Below, piece after piece: positions 48,997-57,608 of a DNA stretch of 64,000 nucleotides (position 1 is the first letter of the stretch; every line of letters starts with the position of its first letter). This DNA is from Haloarculaceae archaeon H-GB1-1. GTDB taxonomy: Archaea; Halobacteriota; Halobacteria; Halobacteriales; Haloarculaceae. The position numbers were made by a program, and so were the translations under genes. The stretch is taken from NCBI GenBank assembly GCA_029688825.1, contig JARUKX010000002.1, positions 124,001 to 188,000 on the forward strand, in the 5' to 3' direction. Below the pieces are notes generated by a model. That model made no database searches, was not told the origin of the DNA, and saw only the letters and a program-made list of their open reading frames with translations.

Positions 48997-49299
48997 TCAC
49001 TCAGGGTGGCGGTGACTCGATTTCCGTTCCTGCCTATCGCACCATGCTGTATCTAGGAGATCGAGGGAGAGATATTCGCCGTTGTCGATGGTGACCACGC
49101 AGTTGGAGTAGATGAACGAGATTTGACCACCAATTCGAGGCCGTCCGTTGGACCGCAATTCGAACAAGGCATCGAGGGCATCCGGATCAAGCACGTCCGA
49201 AAGTGGGCGCAAGGAACGTGGGTCACGCCCTTCGATAGCGCTGACCGCACGTACCACGGCCGTGCTCACCGATTCATCCGCGCCGATCTCGTACTCCAC
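48997..49299 (-). CDS. HalOD1 output-domain protein, 100 aa
   Basis: GTG start at 49299: MEYEIGADESVSTAVVRAVSAI, then EGRDPRSLRPLSDVLDPDALDALFEL and ISFIYSNCVVTID, a HalOD1 domain. ATATAAT at about 49322-49328 (minus strand) lies some 25 bp before the start, so the mRNA is leaderless. TGATTATTTGGGTGA lies just upstream of that TATA. It is convergent with the second TrmB gene. Confidence 0.75.
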   Translation of the reverse strand: MEYEIGADESVSTAVVRAVSAIEGRDPRSLRPLSDVLDPDALDALFELRSNGRPRIGGQISFIYSNCVVTIDNGEYLSLDLLDTAWCDRQERKSSHRHPE

Positions 49300-49321
49300 A
49301 CGAGCACCTCGTGCCGCGCGA

Positions 49322-49354
49322 AATTATATGGATCGTTTTTCACCCAAATAATCA
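49322..49354 (-). promoter_or_regulatory. Promoter of HalOD1 gene with TGATTAANYGGGTGA-like upstream element
   Basis: On the minus strand TGATTATTTGGGTGA (49354-49340) is followed about 12 bp later by ATATAATT (near 49328-49321), then the GTG at 49299. The position just upstream of the TATA box is where archaeal activators bind. Confidence 0.6.
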
Positions 49355-49520
49355 AAACAATATAGGACGAAGAGACAAAGTTCGCGGTTCGCGATTTGTG
49401 GACGTCCTGTGAGGCGAAGTGTCCCCTGCTGAACTCATTCTCTGTATCCGTCACGCCGATTTTGACACATCTGTGACCTGCTTCGTTGGAACGTATGAGA
49501 ACACAGGTGATCCCTATGAG

Positions 49521-51836
49521 CTACGCCGGTCGTCGTCGCATATATCGCATCCAGAACATCGCGAAGATCCCGAGCACCAGCCACTCGACGAAGATCATCA
49601 CGTTCGAGATGGCGGCGCTCAGGTAGCCGACTACCTCGATTGCGTCAACGACGACCGGGGCGCTTGAAACGCTCACCGCTTGCGTCCGCAAGTAATAGGT
49701 TGAGTGTGACTCCCACCAGTCGTCGCCAGTGAATCGCGCCTGAACGATTGGGCTGTTGATCTCGACCGTCGCGGCACCGCTCGCGTTCGAGACCACAACC
49801 GGGACCGTTGCCCCGTCGACGTAGACCTCTCGTCCACCGATCGGACTGCCGTCCGTGTCGCTGAGGACGATTTCGGCAGTCCCTGCCGCGTCGTCGATCA
49901 CTACGTCCAGCTCTGGCTCTTCGTAACGTGTGACCTGCTGGTTGGTCGTGACCGGCATTCCCCAGATGTCGACGGAACTGGCGGAAACTGATTCTCCGGT
50001 CACGTCGCCCGTACTCTTTAGCACCCCCGCGTACTGGTCGTACAGTGGAGTCGGGTTGGTATTCTCTGTCGCGACGATCGTGGCAGGGAGCGGCGTTGCC
50101 GCGACCGACCCGCTCTCTGTGACTCGGGTCGTCTCCCACCAGATACGACGGTCTGCTGGCTGGTCAGCGAGGACACTCACGTTCGCGGGACTCATCCGGT
50201 ACCGCAGCATCGCCGGGTACCGCCCATTGTAGGAGTGTGATGCGGCGACCTCCGACGTCCCGCTCTCGCTTCGTTCCTCGACAGCAGTGTTCCGTGAGAC
50301 CGAAAAGAACCGCCACGGAGCGGTCACGTACACCGTCTTATCGCCGACCTGGACCTCGACGTACTCCCAGCCGGCCGCGCCGGCGGCCAGCCCCTGTCGG
50401 CCAGTCCACTCGACCGAGACGACATCGTCACCGGGTCGGTCGTAGACGTGGACATCGACCGAGAGGTCGTCGCTGTTGACCGTCTCGATTGGGACCGACC
50501 GGGTGAGCGCCACCGACCGGTTTACCGTCCGAGTTCGATCCCACTCGGAACACTGAGCACTAGAGACTCCGTAGTGCTTCTCGAGTTCGACGTCGATCCG
50601 GAGTTCGGCGGTCATCGTGTGGGTACCGATGGGCAGCGGTCTCGGCTCGGACAGCGGCGAGGTGTAGTTCAGCGTCGTCCACGCTCCCGGACCCCACTGC
50701 TGCATGCTGATATTTCCTGCTGTGACGTTCACCACCTCGGCCTCGGTGTCTAGCAAGCGGTAGTCGGCCCACCGTGTGAGCGAGTAGGTGTTGTTCCCAA
50801 TAGTGCAGGAACCGCTCTCGGTATGGTCCGACGGCACGTCGACCCGGTAGTCCCAGGGGACGTGCGTGTTCACCTGCCAGTTCTGGGTGACGTACCGGCC
50901 CCGATACCAGACACCCGGGGTGACGTCGATGAAGCCGACGTACACGTCTCGCACCAGATCGTGTGACCCGCTGCGCCACACGAGGGAGGTCGACGCACCG
51001 TCGACCGTCGGGAACACCTCTCTCCCGTTGTCTGTCGGCACTGCCGACGTACTTCGGGCAGCCGACTCGCTGGGCGCGAGTTCGGAATACTGGAGGAGTC
51101 CCTCGACGATATCGATCTTGCGGTCGACGATCGTCTGGTACTCGGCGGTATGGACCATCGCAGTCCCAGGGTTGGTAACCTCGAGTTCGCTCCCGTTCAG
51201 TTCGACCTCGGCGTCGTAGACGGGGTCCCACCAACCGTTCGGGTTGCGCACCTCGACAGTGTACTCGCCGTCGGTGTCAGTCGCCCGGCTCGGGTCGGCG
51301 TCGTAGAGCGGTAGGATGCGGAGCTCTCGTTGCCCCCACCTGGTGTTCCATTCCTCCAGCGTGTACCAGCGGTCCCGGTAGGGAATCGTGTAGTAGCCGG
51401 TGAGCCCGCTCTGGTACATATCCGACTCGTTGGCGATGACGAGCGCGTCACGCGGCCGGATGCTGTCCTCCCAGAGTTGGACGGGCTGAGTTACGACTGT
51501 CCGGTTGACGTCCCGAATGGTACCGTTGTCGTATTCGTACAGCTGGACCGTGCTCGATCCACGGGCCGGGTCGGGATCGTTGCTGGCCAGGACTCGAAAC
51601 GTGTCGTCGTAAGTCCGATCGACGCCTGGCTCGGGGTCGGGAATCGTCAGTCCGCCACCGAACGCCGCTCCCGTTAGCGTGCTCGCGAGGAGTAGAACAA
51701 ATACCCCGACGGTGACGAGCCGCGAGCACCGACCGGCGGCCCGACGGATCCGGACGCCGACCCGTCCTCGACGCGTTTCCGCCTGCCCCTGAGTTTGACC
51801 TCGTGATCGACGCCTCTGCGGATCACCCGAGGACAT
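49521..51836 (-). CDS. Large exported membrane-anchored protein of conjugation locus 2
   Basis: 771 residues. An Arg-rich N-terminus (RRAAGRCSRLV) precedes a membrane/signal helix (VGVFVLLLASTLTGAAFGG, residues 43-61). About 660 mostly beta-rich extracellular-type residues follow, many NxS/T sequons, few cysteines, and then a C-terminal helix pair (SAAISNVMIFVEWLVLGIFAMFW) with a basic tail. This looks like a cell-surface protein. The gene overlaps its upstream same-strand neighbour (51823) by 14 bp. A role in mating contact or as channel exterior is inferred from the neighbouring VirB genes. Confidence 0.65.
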   Translation of the reverse strand: MSSGDPQRRRSRGQTQGQAETRRGRVGVRIRRAAGRCSRLVTVGVFVLLLASTLTGAAFGGGLTIPDPEPGVDRTYDDTFRVLASNDPDPARGSSTVQLYEYDNGTIRDVNRTVVTQPVQLWEDSIRPRDALVIANESDMYQSGLTGYYTIPYRDRWYTLEEWNTRWGQRELRILPLYDADPSRATDTDGEYTVEVRNPNGWWDPVYDAEVELNGSELEVTNPGTAMVHTAEYQTIVDRKIDIVEGLLQYSELAPSESAARSTSAVPTDNGREVFPTVDGASTSLVWRSGSHDLVRDVYVGFIDVTPGVWYRGRYVTQNWQVNTHVPWDYRVDVPSDHTESGSCTIGNNTYSLTRWADYRLLDTEAEVVNVTAGNISMQQWGPGAWTTLNYTSPLSEPRPLPIGTHTMTAELRIDVELEKHYGVSSAQCSEWDRTRTVNRSVALTRSVPIETVNSDDLSVDVHVYDRPGDDVVSVEWTGRQGLAAGAAGWEYVEVQVGDKTVYVTAPWRFFSVSRNTAVEERSESGTSEVAASHSYNGRYPAMLRYRMSPANVSVLADQPADRRIWWETTRVTESGSVAATPLPATIVATENTNPTPLYDQYAGVLKSTGDVTGESVSASSVDIWGMPVTTNQQVTRYEEPELDVVIDDAAGTAEIVLSDTDGSPIGGREVYVDGATVPVVVSNASGAATVEINSPIVQARFTGDDWWESHSTYYLRTQAVSVSSAPVVVDAIEVVGYLSAAISNVMIFVEWLVLGIFAMFWMRYMRRRPA

Positions 51837-52302
51837 ATCTCAAAAGGTCCAGAAACGTGTTCCATGCCGATCCGACGACGAACAATCCCCCGCCGGAGAG
51901 AGTGAGTCGTCGACCCCAGGCCCGCCGTTGGAGCCGATGACTCCCTAGCCAAGCCATCAGTCCGAGTAGGAGCAGACAGAGCCCGGCGTAGATGAACACC
52001 TGGGCAGTCCAATCCGGGAAGTCGACGAGTGCCCCGAAGTCGACACTGCTCGCGAGCACTGTCATCTCCCACTCACCAGCGAGTCCCCGTGATGGAACGT
52101 TCCTCACGACCGTCTCGGGTATCGCTCGTGTGAGGTACTCGGGGAGGGCGATTGGCCCGCTGACGGAAAGCAACTGCTCGGCGACCGCTCGAAGCATCGA
52201 GGACAGGCTAGACGTCGACCCGGGAGGATCGACCGTGCTGGTGACTTCGGCGATCCGGGCCGGGTGAATGAATGCGAGGAACGTGAAGAGTGGTCGGATC
52301 AT
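51823..52302 (-). CDS. Small membrane protein of conjugation locus 2, 159 aa
   Basis: From ATG 52302 (MIRPLFTFLAFIHPARIAEV): a short N-terminal hydrophobic stretch, a loop region with IALPEYLTRAIPE, then two helices (AQVFIYAGLCLLLLGLMAWLG and LSGGGLFVVGSAWNTFLDLL). The longer open frame upstream to 52587 has a low-complexity, non-haloarchaeal look and was not used. It overlaps the large exported protein gene, so the two are co-translated. Family not recognised. Confidence 0.6.
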   Translation of the reverse strand: MIRPLFTFLAFIHPARIAEVTSTVDPPGSTSSLSSMLRAVAEQLLSVSGPIALPEYLTRAIPETVVRNVPSRGLAGEWEMTVLASSVDFGALVDFPDWTAQVFIYAGLCLLLLGLMAWLGSHRLQRRAWGRRLTLSGGGLFVVGSAWNTFLDLLRYVLG

Positions 52303-52650
52303 GGCTGATATCGCGGTCCGGGGATAGCGAGATCGAGACTCACTGGGAACCGAACCGTCGGCTATACTGAGGATACACCACCGGGGACAAAGCGGCTCCA
52401 GAGTTGCGAGTGACGTACACGTACGCGTTGCGCACAGGTACGGCCCGCGCACAGTTGCGGAATACGTACTTCTGAAATTAACAAGCCTGTTGCCCGGCCA
52501 GAGAACGTGTGATGACCCATCATTTGACTGGAGGGGGACCGCCTCGCCAGACGCCGGTTGACGGCTCGACCCGACGGGTGTGCTCAAAGACGAGGTGGAC
52601 CGATCTCGACATTACTCAGCGCTCATCGGTAGTCAGGGCGGAGGAGTCCG
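52303..52650. other. Divergent intergenic region of conjugation locus 2
   Basis: About 350 bases between divergent starts. No clear TATA, repeat or stem-loop was recognised. Open frames crossing it do not look like protein. Confidence 0.4.
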
Positions 52651-52911
52651 ATGCCTGAGATCGAAATTCGCTTCGCCAGCGACCGGGAGTACGAACGACT
52701 CCGTCACATCCGGGAGAAGTACGGCGTCCAGTGGCGGGGCATGCTCATCCAGGGCGCGAAGCGACTGGAAGGCCATCGTCACACGAAGGCGTTGTCCCGA
52801 ACTTCCCGGGAACGCAACGTCTCTCCTGACTGTACCGGGCGACCGACCGAGAACGACAACGCCAACGCCGATGTCGATGTCGACCGGGGGCGCTCCTCTG
52901 AATCCCGATGA
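52651..52911 (+). CDS. Small protein with GVxWRGMLIQGAxRLE motif, copy 1
   Basis: 86 residues: MPEIEIRFASDREYERLRHIREKYGVQWRGMLIQGAKRLEGH, then an acidic tail. The first 45 residues match the 59-residue protein encoded next (GVNWRGMLIQGAERLEAG). The beta-strand/helix/helix outline suits a ribbon-helix-helix-like DNA-binding protein. Its TGA overlaps the next ATG (ATGA). First gene of the plus-strand operon of locus 2. Confidence 0.65.
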   Translation: MPEIEIRFASDREYERLRHIREKYGVQWRGMLIQGAKRLEGHRHTKALSRTSRERNVSPDCTGRPTENDNANADVDVDRGRSSESR

Positions 52912-53087
52912 CCTCAACGCGTATCGAAGTCGACGACGATCAGTTCGCAGCCCTCGAAGCCATCCGCACACATCACGGCGTCAACTGGCGCGGCATGCTG
53001 ATCCAGGGTGCCGAGCGTCTCGAGGCTGGCGTTGTATTCCCGAGCGAACACGAGTGCTCACAGTCGGATTCAGAGGAGGTAGCTTGA
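52908..53087 (+). CDS. Small protein with GVxWRGMLIQGAxRLE motif, copy 2 (59 aa)
   Basis: MTSTRIEVDDDQFAALEAIR, then THHGVNWRGMLIQGAERLEAG and a short acidic tail, ending TGA at 53085-53087. It is a tandem paralogue of the preceding protein and is coupled to it (ATGA overlap) and to the PrgI-like gene (TGAGATG). Likely DNA-binding regulator or structural partner of its neighbour; the conserved WRGMLIQGA helix may be a dimer interface. Under 60 codons, so easily missed. Confidence 0.65.
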   Translation: MTSTRIEVDDDQFAALEAIRTHHGVNWRGMLIQGAERLEAGVVFPSEHECSQSDSEEVA

Positions 53088-53088
53088 G

Positions 53089-53547
53089 ATGCCCGACCCC
53101 GTGCCGGTCGCGAGCAACCTGCTGGAATCGAAGTTCCTCGGGTTCTCGGTTCGCCGCCTTCTGGAGTCGATGGCGATCCCGGTCGCCCCCTGTGCGATCC
53201 TCTACACCGTGGGGTTCCCGCTTCTGTTCACCTTCCCCTTGTTCATCGTGGGGATCGGCGTGGGGATACTCATCTTCGTGAAGACTCCACCCGGGCAGCG
53301 CCCGCTCCGGTACGCCCACGCGGTCTTTCGCCACCGTTCTGGGGAGAACGTCTACGTCTGGGCCCCCTCGAACTCGCTGGAGAACGACCTCGCGAGCGGG
53401 ACTCGCCAAGACGACTGGCTGACCCAGCCGCCCAACCCTGACGTTACAACCCACCGTCCGCGGCATACTGGGGGCGCTGCAGCCACCGCCGATCGAGGAA
53501 GTGCCGACCGATCCGCCGGCCTTGACACCGGCGAGGAGGCTCGCTGA
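53089..53547 (+). CDS. PrgI/VirB3-like conjugation membrane protein (locus 2)
   Basis: 152 residues: a short amphipathic start (FLGFSVRRLLESMAIP), two adjacent membrane helices (VAPCAILYTVGFPLLF and LFIVGIGVGILIFV, about residues 33-65), then RPLRYAHAVFRHRSGENVYVW and an unstructured tail. The layout and place before a VirB4-type gene fit the PrgI/VirB3 family. The stop overlaps the next ATG. In locus 1 the same domain is fused to the following one (gene 1632). Confidence 0.65.
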   Translation: MPDPVPVASNLLESKFLGFSVRRLLESMAIPVAPCAILYTVGFPLLFTFPLFIVGIGVGILIFVKTPPGQRPLRYAHAVFRHRSGENVYVWAPSNSLENDLASGTRQDDWLTQPPNPDVTTHRPRHTGGAAATADRGSADRSAGLDTGEEAR

Positions 53548-55076
53548 TGTCGACTGGCGACCGCTCGACGCTCGATCTCGTGAACTTCGAGAACGTCCGC
53601 GACGGGGGCGTCGTCGAGACACCGACGGCCTACGCGATGCTCGTCGAGGTCGAACCCCGCGAGTGGCTCACCCTCTCCGAGGAACGGCGGTCGGGCGTCT
53701 ACGTCTCGTTCCTGACGTTCCTCCGGGGCCTCCAGTTCCCGGTACAGTTCCTGACGATGACCACCGAGTTCGACGGCGAGCAGTACCTCGAACAGTTCGT
53801 CGGACCAGAGTCGCCGAGCACTCCGAGCGGGACAACCACGCCAGTGGCGGATCCTGATACGGCAGATTCCGATGCGACCGGTCCCAGTACGAACGACTCG
53901 CCGGAGGAAGTGTCGGCGACCGACGGCGGCGTTGCAACCGAAGCGAACTCCGACTCCGTGGCCGACTCGGCGGTACTCGAGTACGGTCGACTGGCCCACG
54001 CCGAGTGGCTGGACCGAACGCTGAGGATGGCGAACGTCCGCGATCGACGGTTCTTCGTCGCAGTCGCGGTCGACAAGGGAGAGGACGACGGCGAGGGCGG
54101 CAGACGATTCGACGGGATTCGCGACGCTCTCCCACTTCCCACGCGGTCCCGGTCGGTCGAGGCCGAGGAGTTCTATCTGGATGAGGTGTGGGCTCGCGCC
54201 CAGCGCGTCGCTTCCCAGTTGCCCCGGACCCGCGTGGAGGCGAACATCCTCGACTCCCGCGAGGCAGTGATGAACGTCCTCTATCGTGTGTACAGGGGAC
54301 GGGAACCACCAGTTGCGTTCAACCAGGGCACGCTCGTTCGGGCCGCTGACGATGCGCTCACCGATGCTGCTGGCGACTCCCTTGACTTGGAGGACGTCTT
54401 CGAGGATGCCGACCGCCAGGAGGCAACCGCCGCCGAGGAGACTAACCCCGAGGTACGTCCCGAGACGGTCGGTGACCTTCCGTACGACGGGCGCGTCCAG
54501 GAGGAGTACGTGGAGACCGTCGACAGATCTCGTCTCCTCCAGTGGTACGTCCGCAACGTCGGGCCGATCGGACGAGGAGAACAGTACCACTCCCCGATGT
54601 CGGTCTATCTCGGGACCGGCGCGTTTGTCGTGAGCCTCGTTCTCGCGGTCGTCGCGCTCGGGCTCTTCCTCGGCAGTGCACAAAACCTCCCCATTGACGC
54701 GCCACCGGTAGTGGTGCGGGAACTTTCGTTCGGCCTCGCCGCGGGGAGTCTCCCGACGTTCCTGCTGAGTTTGGTCGTCTTGCTCCCGTCACGGCGGTTA
54801 GCGAAGGCCCTCGCCGTGCTCGGGACTGGTGTGACGGCTGCGGCCATCGCGCTGTTCGAGGCGGCATACCCAGCGCAGTGGAGCAGCACTCCGACGGGCC
54901 AGACGGCGGTCGTAGTGCCGGTGTACGCCGTTGGTCTGTTCGTCCTCGTCGTGGCCGTCGGCTTCGCCGTTCGCTCGCGACGGGCCGCGCTCGACCACGT
55001 AGAGGAGACGCCAGTGCGAGAGGAGCCCGCCCCATCCGAGGACATCACCTCCCGCCCAGAGGGGAGCGATGACTGA
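53547..55076 (+). CDS. VirB4 N-terminal-like protein with C-terminal membrane helices
   Basis: 509 residues. Residues 1-250 resemble the N-terminal domain of VirB4/TraC (GGVVETPTAYAMLVEVEPREW ... QFPVQFLTMTTEFDGE; VANILDSREAV-like end), interrupted by an acidic low-complexity insert (about 95-150). Residues about 350-490 hold four membrane helices (FVVSLVLAVVALGLFLG onward). No Walker motif. It overlaps the PrgI-like gene and is followed 66 nt later by the VirB4 ATPase. Probably a membrane scaffold for that ATPase. Confidence 0.6.
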   Translation: MSTGDRSTLDLVNFENVRDGGVVETPTAYAMLVEVEPREWLTLSEERRSGVYVSFLTFLRGLQFPVQFLTMTTEFDGEQYLEQFVGPESPSTPSGTTTPVADPDTADSDATGPSTNDSPEEVSATDGGVATEANSDSVADSAVLEYGRLAHAEWLDRTLRMANVRDRRFFVAVAVDKGEDDGEGGRRFDGIRDALPLPTRSRSVEAEEFYLDEVWARAQRVASQLPRTRVEANILDSREAVMNVLYRVYRGREPPVAFNQGTLVRAADDALTDAAGDSLDLEDVFEDADRQEATAAEETNPEVRPETVGDLPYDGRVQEEYVETVDRSRLLQWYVRNVGPIGRGEQYHSPMSVYLGTGAFVVSLVLAVVALGLFLGSAQNLPIDAPPVVVRELSFGLAAGSLPTFLLSLVVLLPSRRLAKALAVLGTGVTAAAIALFEAAYPAQWSSTPTGQTAVVVPVYAVGLFVLVVAVGFAVRSRRAALDHVEETPVREEPAPSEDITSRPEGSDD

Positions 55077-55142
55077 GGCATCTTGCCTGAAGCGGGACCG
55101 CGCTCGAACACTCTCCCCTGCTCTGAACACCCCTATTCGCTC

Positions 55143-57533
55143 ATGATCCAACGATTCAAACACGCATTCGGAATTGACGGACCCGACGCCGGCGTCGAGT
55201 CCGTCCCGATCGACGACCTGTCCGGCGAGGAGACCCAGCACGCCATCGACTACCTGCACCTCCTCGACCGCGAGACCACCACCGAGAACATCGAGTGGGC
55301 GGCCTACCAGTTGCAGGCTGACGAGGTCGGCCTCGCGAACGCGATGGAGACGCTCGAGGAACGGGGCGAACTCGACAAGCGTCTCGTTGCCCCGCGACTC
55401 GTCGAGGACCACCCCCAGTTCCAGATCCGCGACGACACCGTCTCGCAGATCCTGACCGTCACCTCCCTGCCCCGGAAGGTGGGCCTCGGATGGCTCGTCC
55501 CGTTGACCCTCGCCGATGTCGACCTCCGGCTCACCTTCCATGTCCGTCCCCGGGAGCCGAAGGACGTTCGCCGCCAGCTCCAGAAGCGCTACACGCAGGC
55601 GGTCACCTCGCTCGCGCTCAAGCAGAAGCGCGGGCGGACCGACACCTACCAGGACCAACTCGACCGGGAGGACCTCGAACGCTTGCTCCAGCGGACTATC
55701 CGAGGTACCACCAAGCTGTACGATGTCGCGATCTACCTCGAACTGGTCGCGGACTCCCGAGACGACCTGGACGGGATGCTCGACCGGGTGGAAGCCATCC
55801 TCGCCGAGCAAGACGTCGAACTGAGCCCGGTCAAACACCAGCAACTCGACGCGATGGACGCCGTCGCGCCGGTCGTGACCGATCCGGTCGATAACACCCA
55901 CCCGATCCAGCTCGAAGCGCTCGGGACGTTCTTCAACCTCGTCGAACCCTCCATCTACGACCCGAACGGCGTACTGTTGGGGTTCGACGATACCAAGCGT
56001 CCGGTCATCCTGAACCGGTACGCCTTGTCGGGCCACTCGATGGCGATCTCGGGGAAGACCGGGTCGGGCAAGAGCTACTTCCGGAAGCTGGAGATCTACC
56101 GTCGACTGCTCGCGGATCCGAACGTCCAGTGCATCCTGTTCGATCCCGCTGGTGACGACTATCCCCGGTTCGCAACCTCGCTCGGAGGCGAGGTGATCCG
56201 CTTCGGCGGAGACTACACGGTCAACCCGATGGACATCTCGCCGCCTGCGACGTCCGAACAGGAGACTGGCGACGACACGTATGCGCTAACGATTCGGTCG
56301 GTGATCGAGATGCTTCATACCCACTTCGACCAGCGTGACGGGATGTCTGCTGGCGAGGAGGGCGTGCTCATCCAGGCGGCGCATTACGCCTACATCTCGA
56401 AAGGGATCATCCTCGGCGACTTCGAGACCTATGACCAGGAGTCACCCACGCTCGATGACCTCATCCGCGGTGTCAACGTGATCGCTGCCGGCGGGCTCGA
56501 GGCGGCGCGGGAAGCAGAGGTTATCGACGAGGCCGAACTCGAACTGTTCCAGTCCTACGGGGTGACCGGTACTGAGAACGACGAAGAGCAGCCTGCCGGG
56601 GGGACGCCGCACGGTGGCGGAAGTATCTCGATCTCGGATACGATCGTCACGCCGACCGACCATCATCAGGAACTCGCGCGGAACCTCCAGCCGAAGTTCG
56701 AGTCGTTCAAACCGGGCGGTATCAACAACAATCTGAACGGCCAGACGAACCTGGACCTCTCCTCACGGCTGGTCGTGATGGATATGAGTTCGTTCGCGGA
56801 TACTGGCGAGATGCCGCTGATTCTGCACGCCATGCTCTCGTGGGCTTACCTCGAAGCCAAGCGCTCGCCGTACAAGGTCGATGTCACGTTCGACGAGGCG
56901 CATTACCTGCTGGGGCGGCCCGCAGCCCGCGATCTGATCAACCTGTATATCCGCCACGCCCGGCACTACGAGGCCGGGCTGACGCTAATGAGCCAGACCT
57001 CTCATGAGTTCGTCCGGACGAACGAGCGCCGGGAGGTGTACGAGAACTGTGACGTGAAGTGCCTGTTCTACGCCGAGTCCGTCTCCGAGCAGACCCAGCA
57101 GTACTACGGGTTGTCGAGCGACGAGATCAGATTCATCCAGTCAGCCGCCCGCGGGCAAGACTCAGACTACTCGGAGTGTCTACTCGCGACCAGCGTCCAC
57201 GGCCGGCGTCGTCTGGAGGTGCGAAGTGGCCCGTTCGAGCACCACGTCCTCGACGACGCGCTCGACCCGTGGGAGTGGCTGGCCGAGACGGAGGGCATCA
57301 CCGGTGTGGATGCCCCGGGAGACGACGTACTACCGGCGGATATCGAGTTGACCGACCTTCCGCACGTGATGAACCGGGACATGGATCTCGAGATGGCGAT
57401 GCGAGAGTCTCACGAGGACGGGATCAACGTCGCCATCGAGGGATTAGAGAACGATACTTCCGATGTGAATAACGGGGATAGCCCGGACGACAGCGACTAC
57501 GACCACCCGCCGGATTCTGGGGAGGACAGCTGA
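55143..57533 (+). CDS. VirB4-family conjugation ATPase (locus 2)
   Basis: 796 residues from the ATG at 55143 (MIQRFKHAFGIDGP). N-terminal domain to about 270, then an ATPase core with Walker A ISGKTGSGKSYF (about residue 302), ILFDPAGDDYPRF just after, and Walker B KVDVTFDEAHYLLG (about residue 579), plus a TLMSQTSHEF sensor block. A helical insert with acidic loops lies at about 430-520. The motor would power assembly of the second transfer apparatus. It is clearly distinct from the locus 1 VirB4, so the loci are not simple recent duplicates. Confidence 0.85.
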   Translation: MIQRFKHAFGIDGPDAGVESVPIDDLSGEETQHAIDYLHLLDRETTTENIEWAAYQLQADEVGLANAMETLEERGELDKRLVAPRLVEDHPQFQIRDDTVSQILTVTSLPRKVGLGWLVPLTLADVDLRLTFHVRPREPKDVRRQLQKRYTQAVTSLALKQKRGRTDTYQDQLDREDLERLLQRTIRGTTKLYDVAIYLELVADSRDDLDGMLDRVEAILAEQDVELSPVKHQQLDAMDAVAPVVTDPVDNTHPIQLEALGTFFNLVEPSIYDPNGVLLGFDDTKRPVILNRYALSGHSMAISGKTGSGKSYFRKLEIYRRLLADPNVQCILFDPAGDDYPRFATSLGGEVIRFGGDYTVNPMDISPPATSEQETGDDTYALTIRSVIEMLHTHFDQRDGMSAGEEGVLIQAAHYAYISKGIILGDFETYDQESPTLDDLIRGVNVIAAGGLEAAREAEVIDEAELELFQSYGVTGTENDEEQPAGGTPHGGGSISISDTIVTPTDHHQELARNLQPKFESFKPGGINNNLNGQTNLDLSSRLVVMDMSSFADTGEMPLILHAMLSWAYLEAKRSPYKVDVTFDEAHYLLGRPAARDLINLYIRHARHYEAGLTLMSQTSHEFVRTNERREVYENCDVKCLFYAESVSEQTQQYYGLSSDEIRFIQSAARGQDSDYSECLLATSVHGRRRLEVRSGPFEHHVLDDALDPWEWLAETEGITGVDAPGDDVLPADIELTDLPHVMNRDMDLEMAMRESHEDGINVAIEGLENDTSDVNNGDSPDDSDYDHPPDSGEDS

Positions 57534-57608
57534 TGCGGGCCCGGCCCGACGGTGAGCCGTTCCCTTCCTGTCTCGTCTCCGCCAGGCGGCGGTCGCGACC
57601 GACGGCGG

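Noticed and set aside
49521-51836. S-layer glycoprotein
   Set aside because: The protein has sequons and a signal-like helix, but its C-terminus is a helix pair with a basic tail, and it overlaps a conjugation-locus membrane gene; a transfer-associated surface protein fits better.
53352-56036. Two minus-strand frames of about 410-440 codons
   Set aside because: They are antisense to overlapping, motif-bearing conjugation genes and have no domain features.
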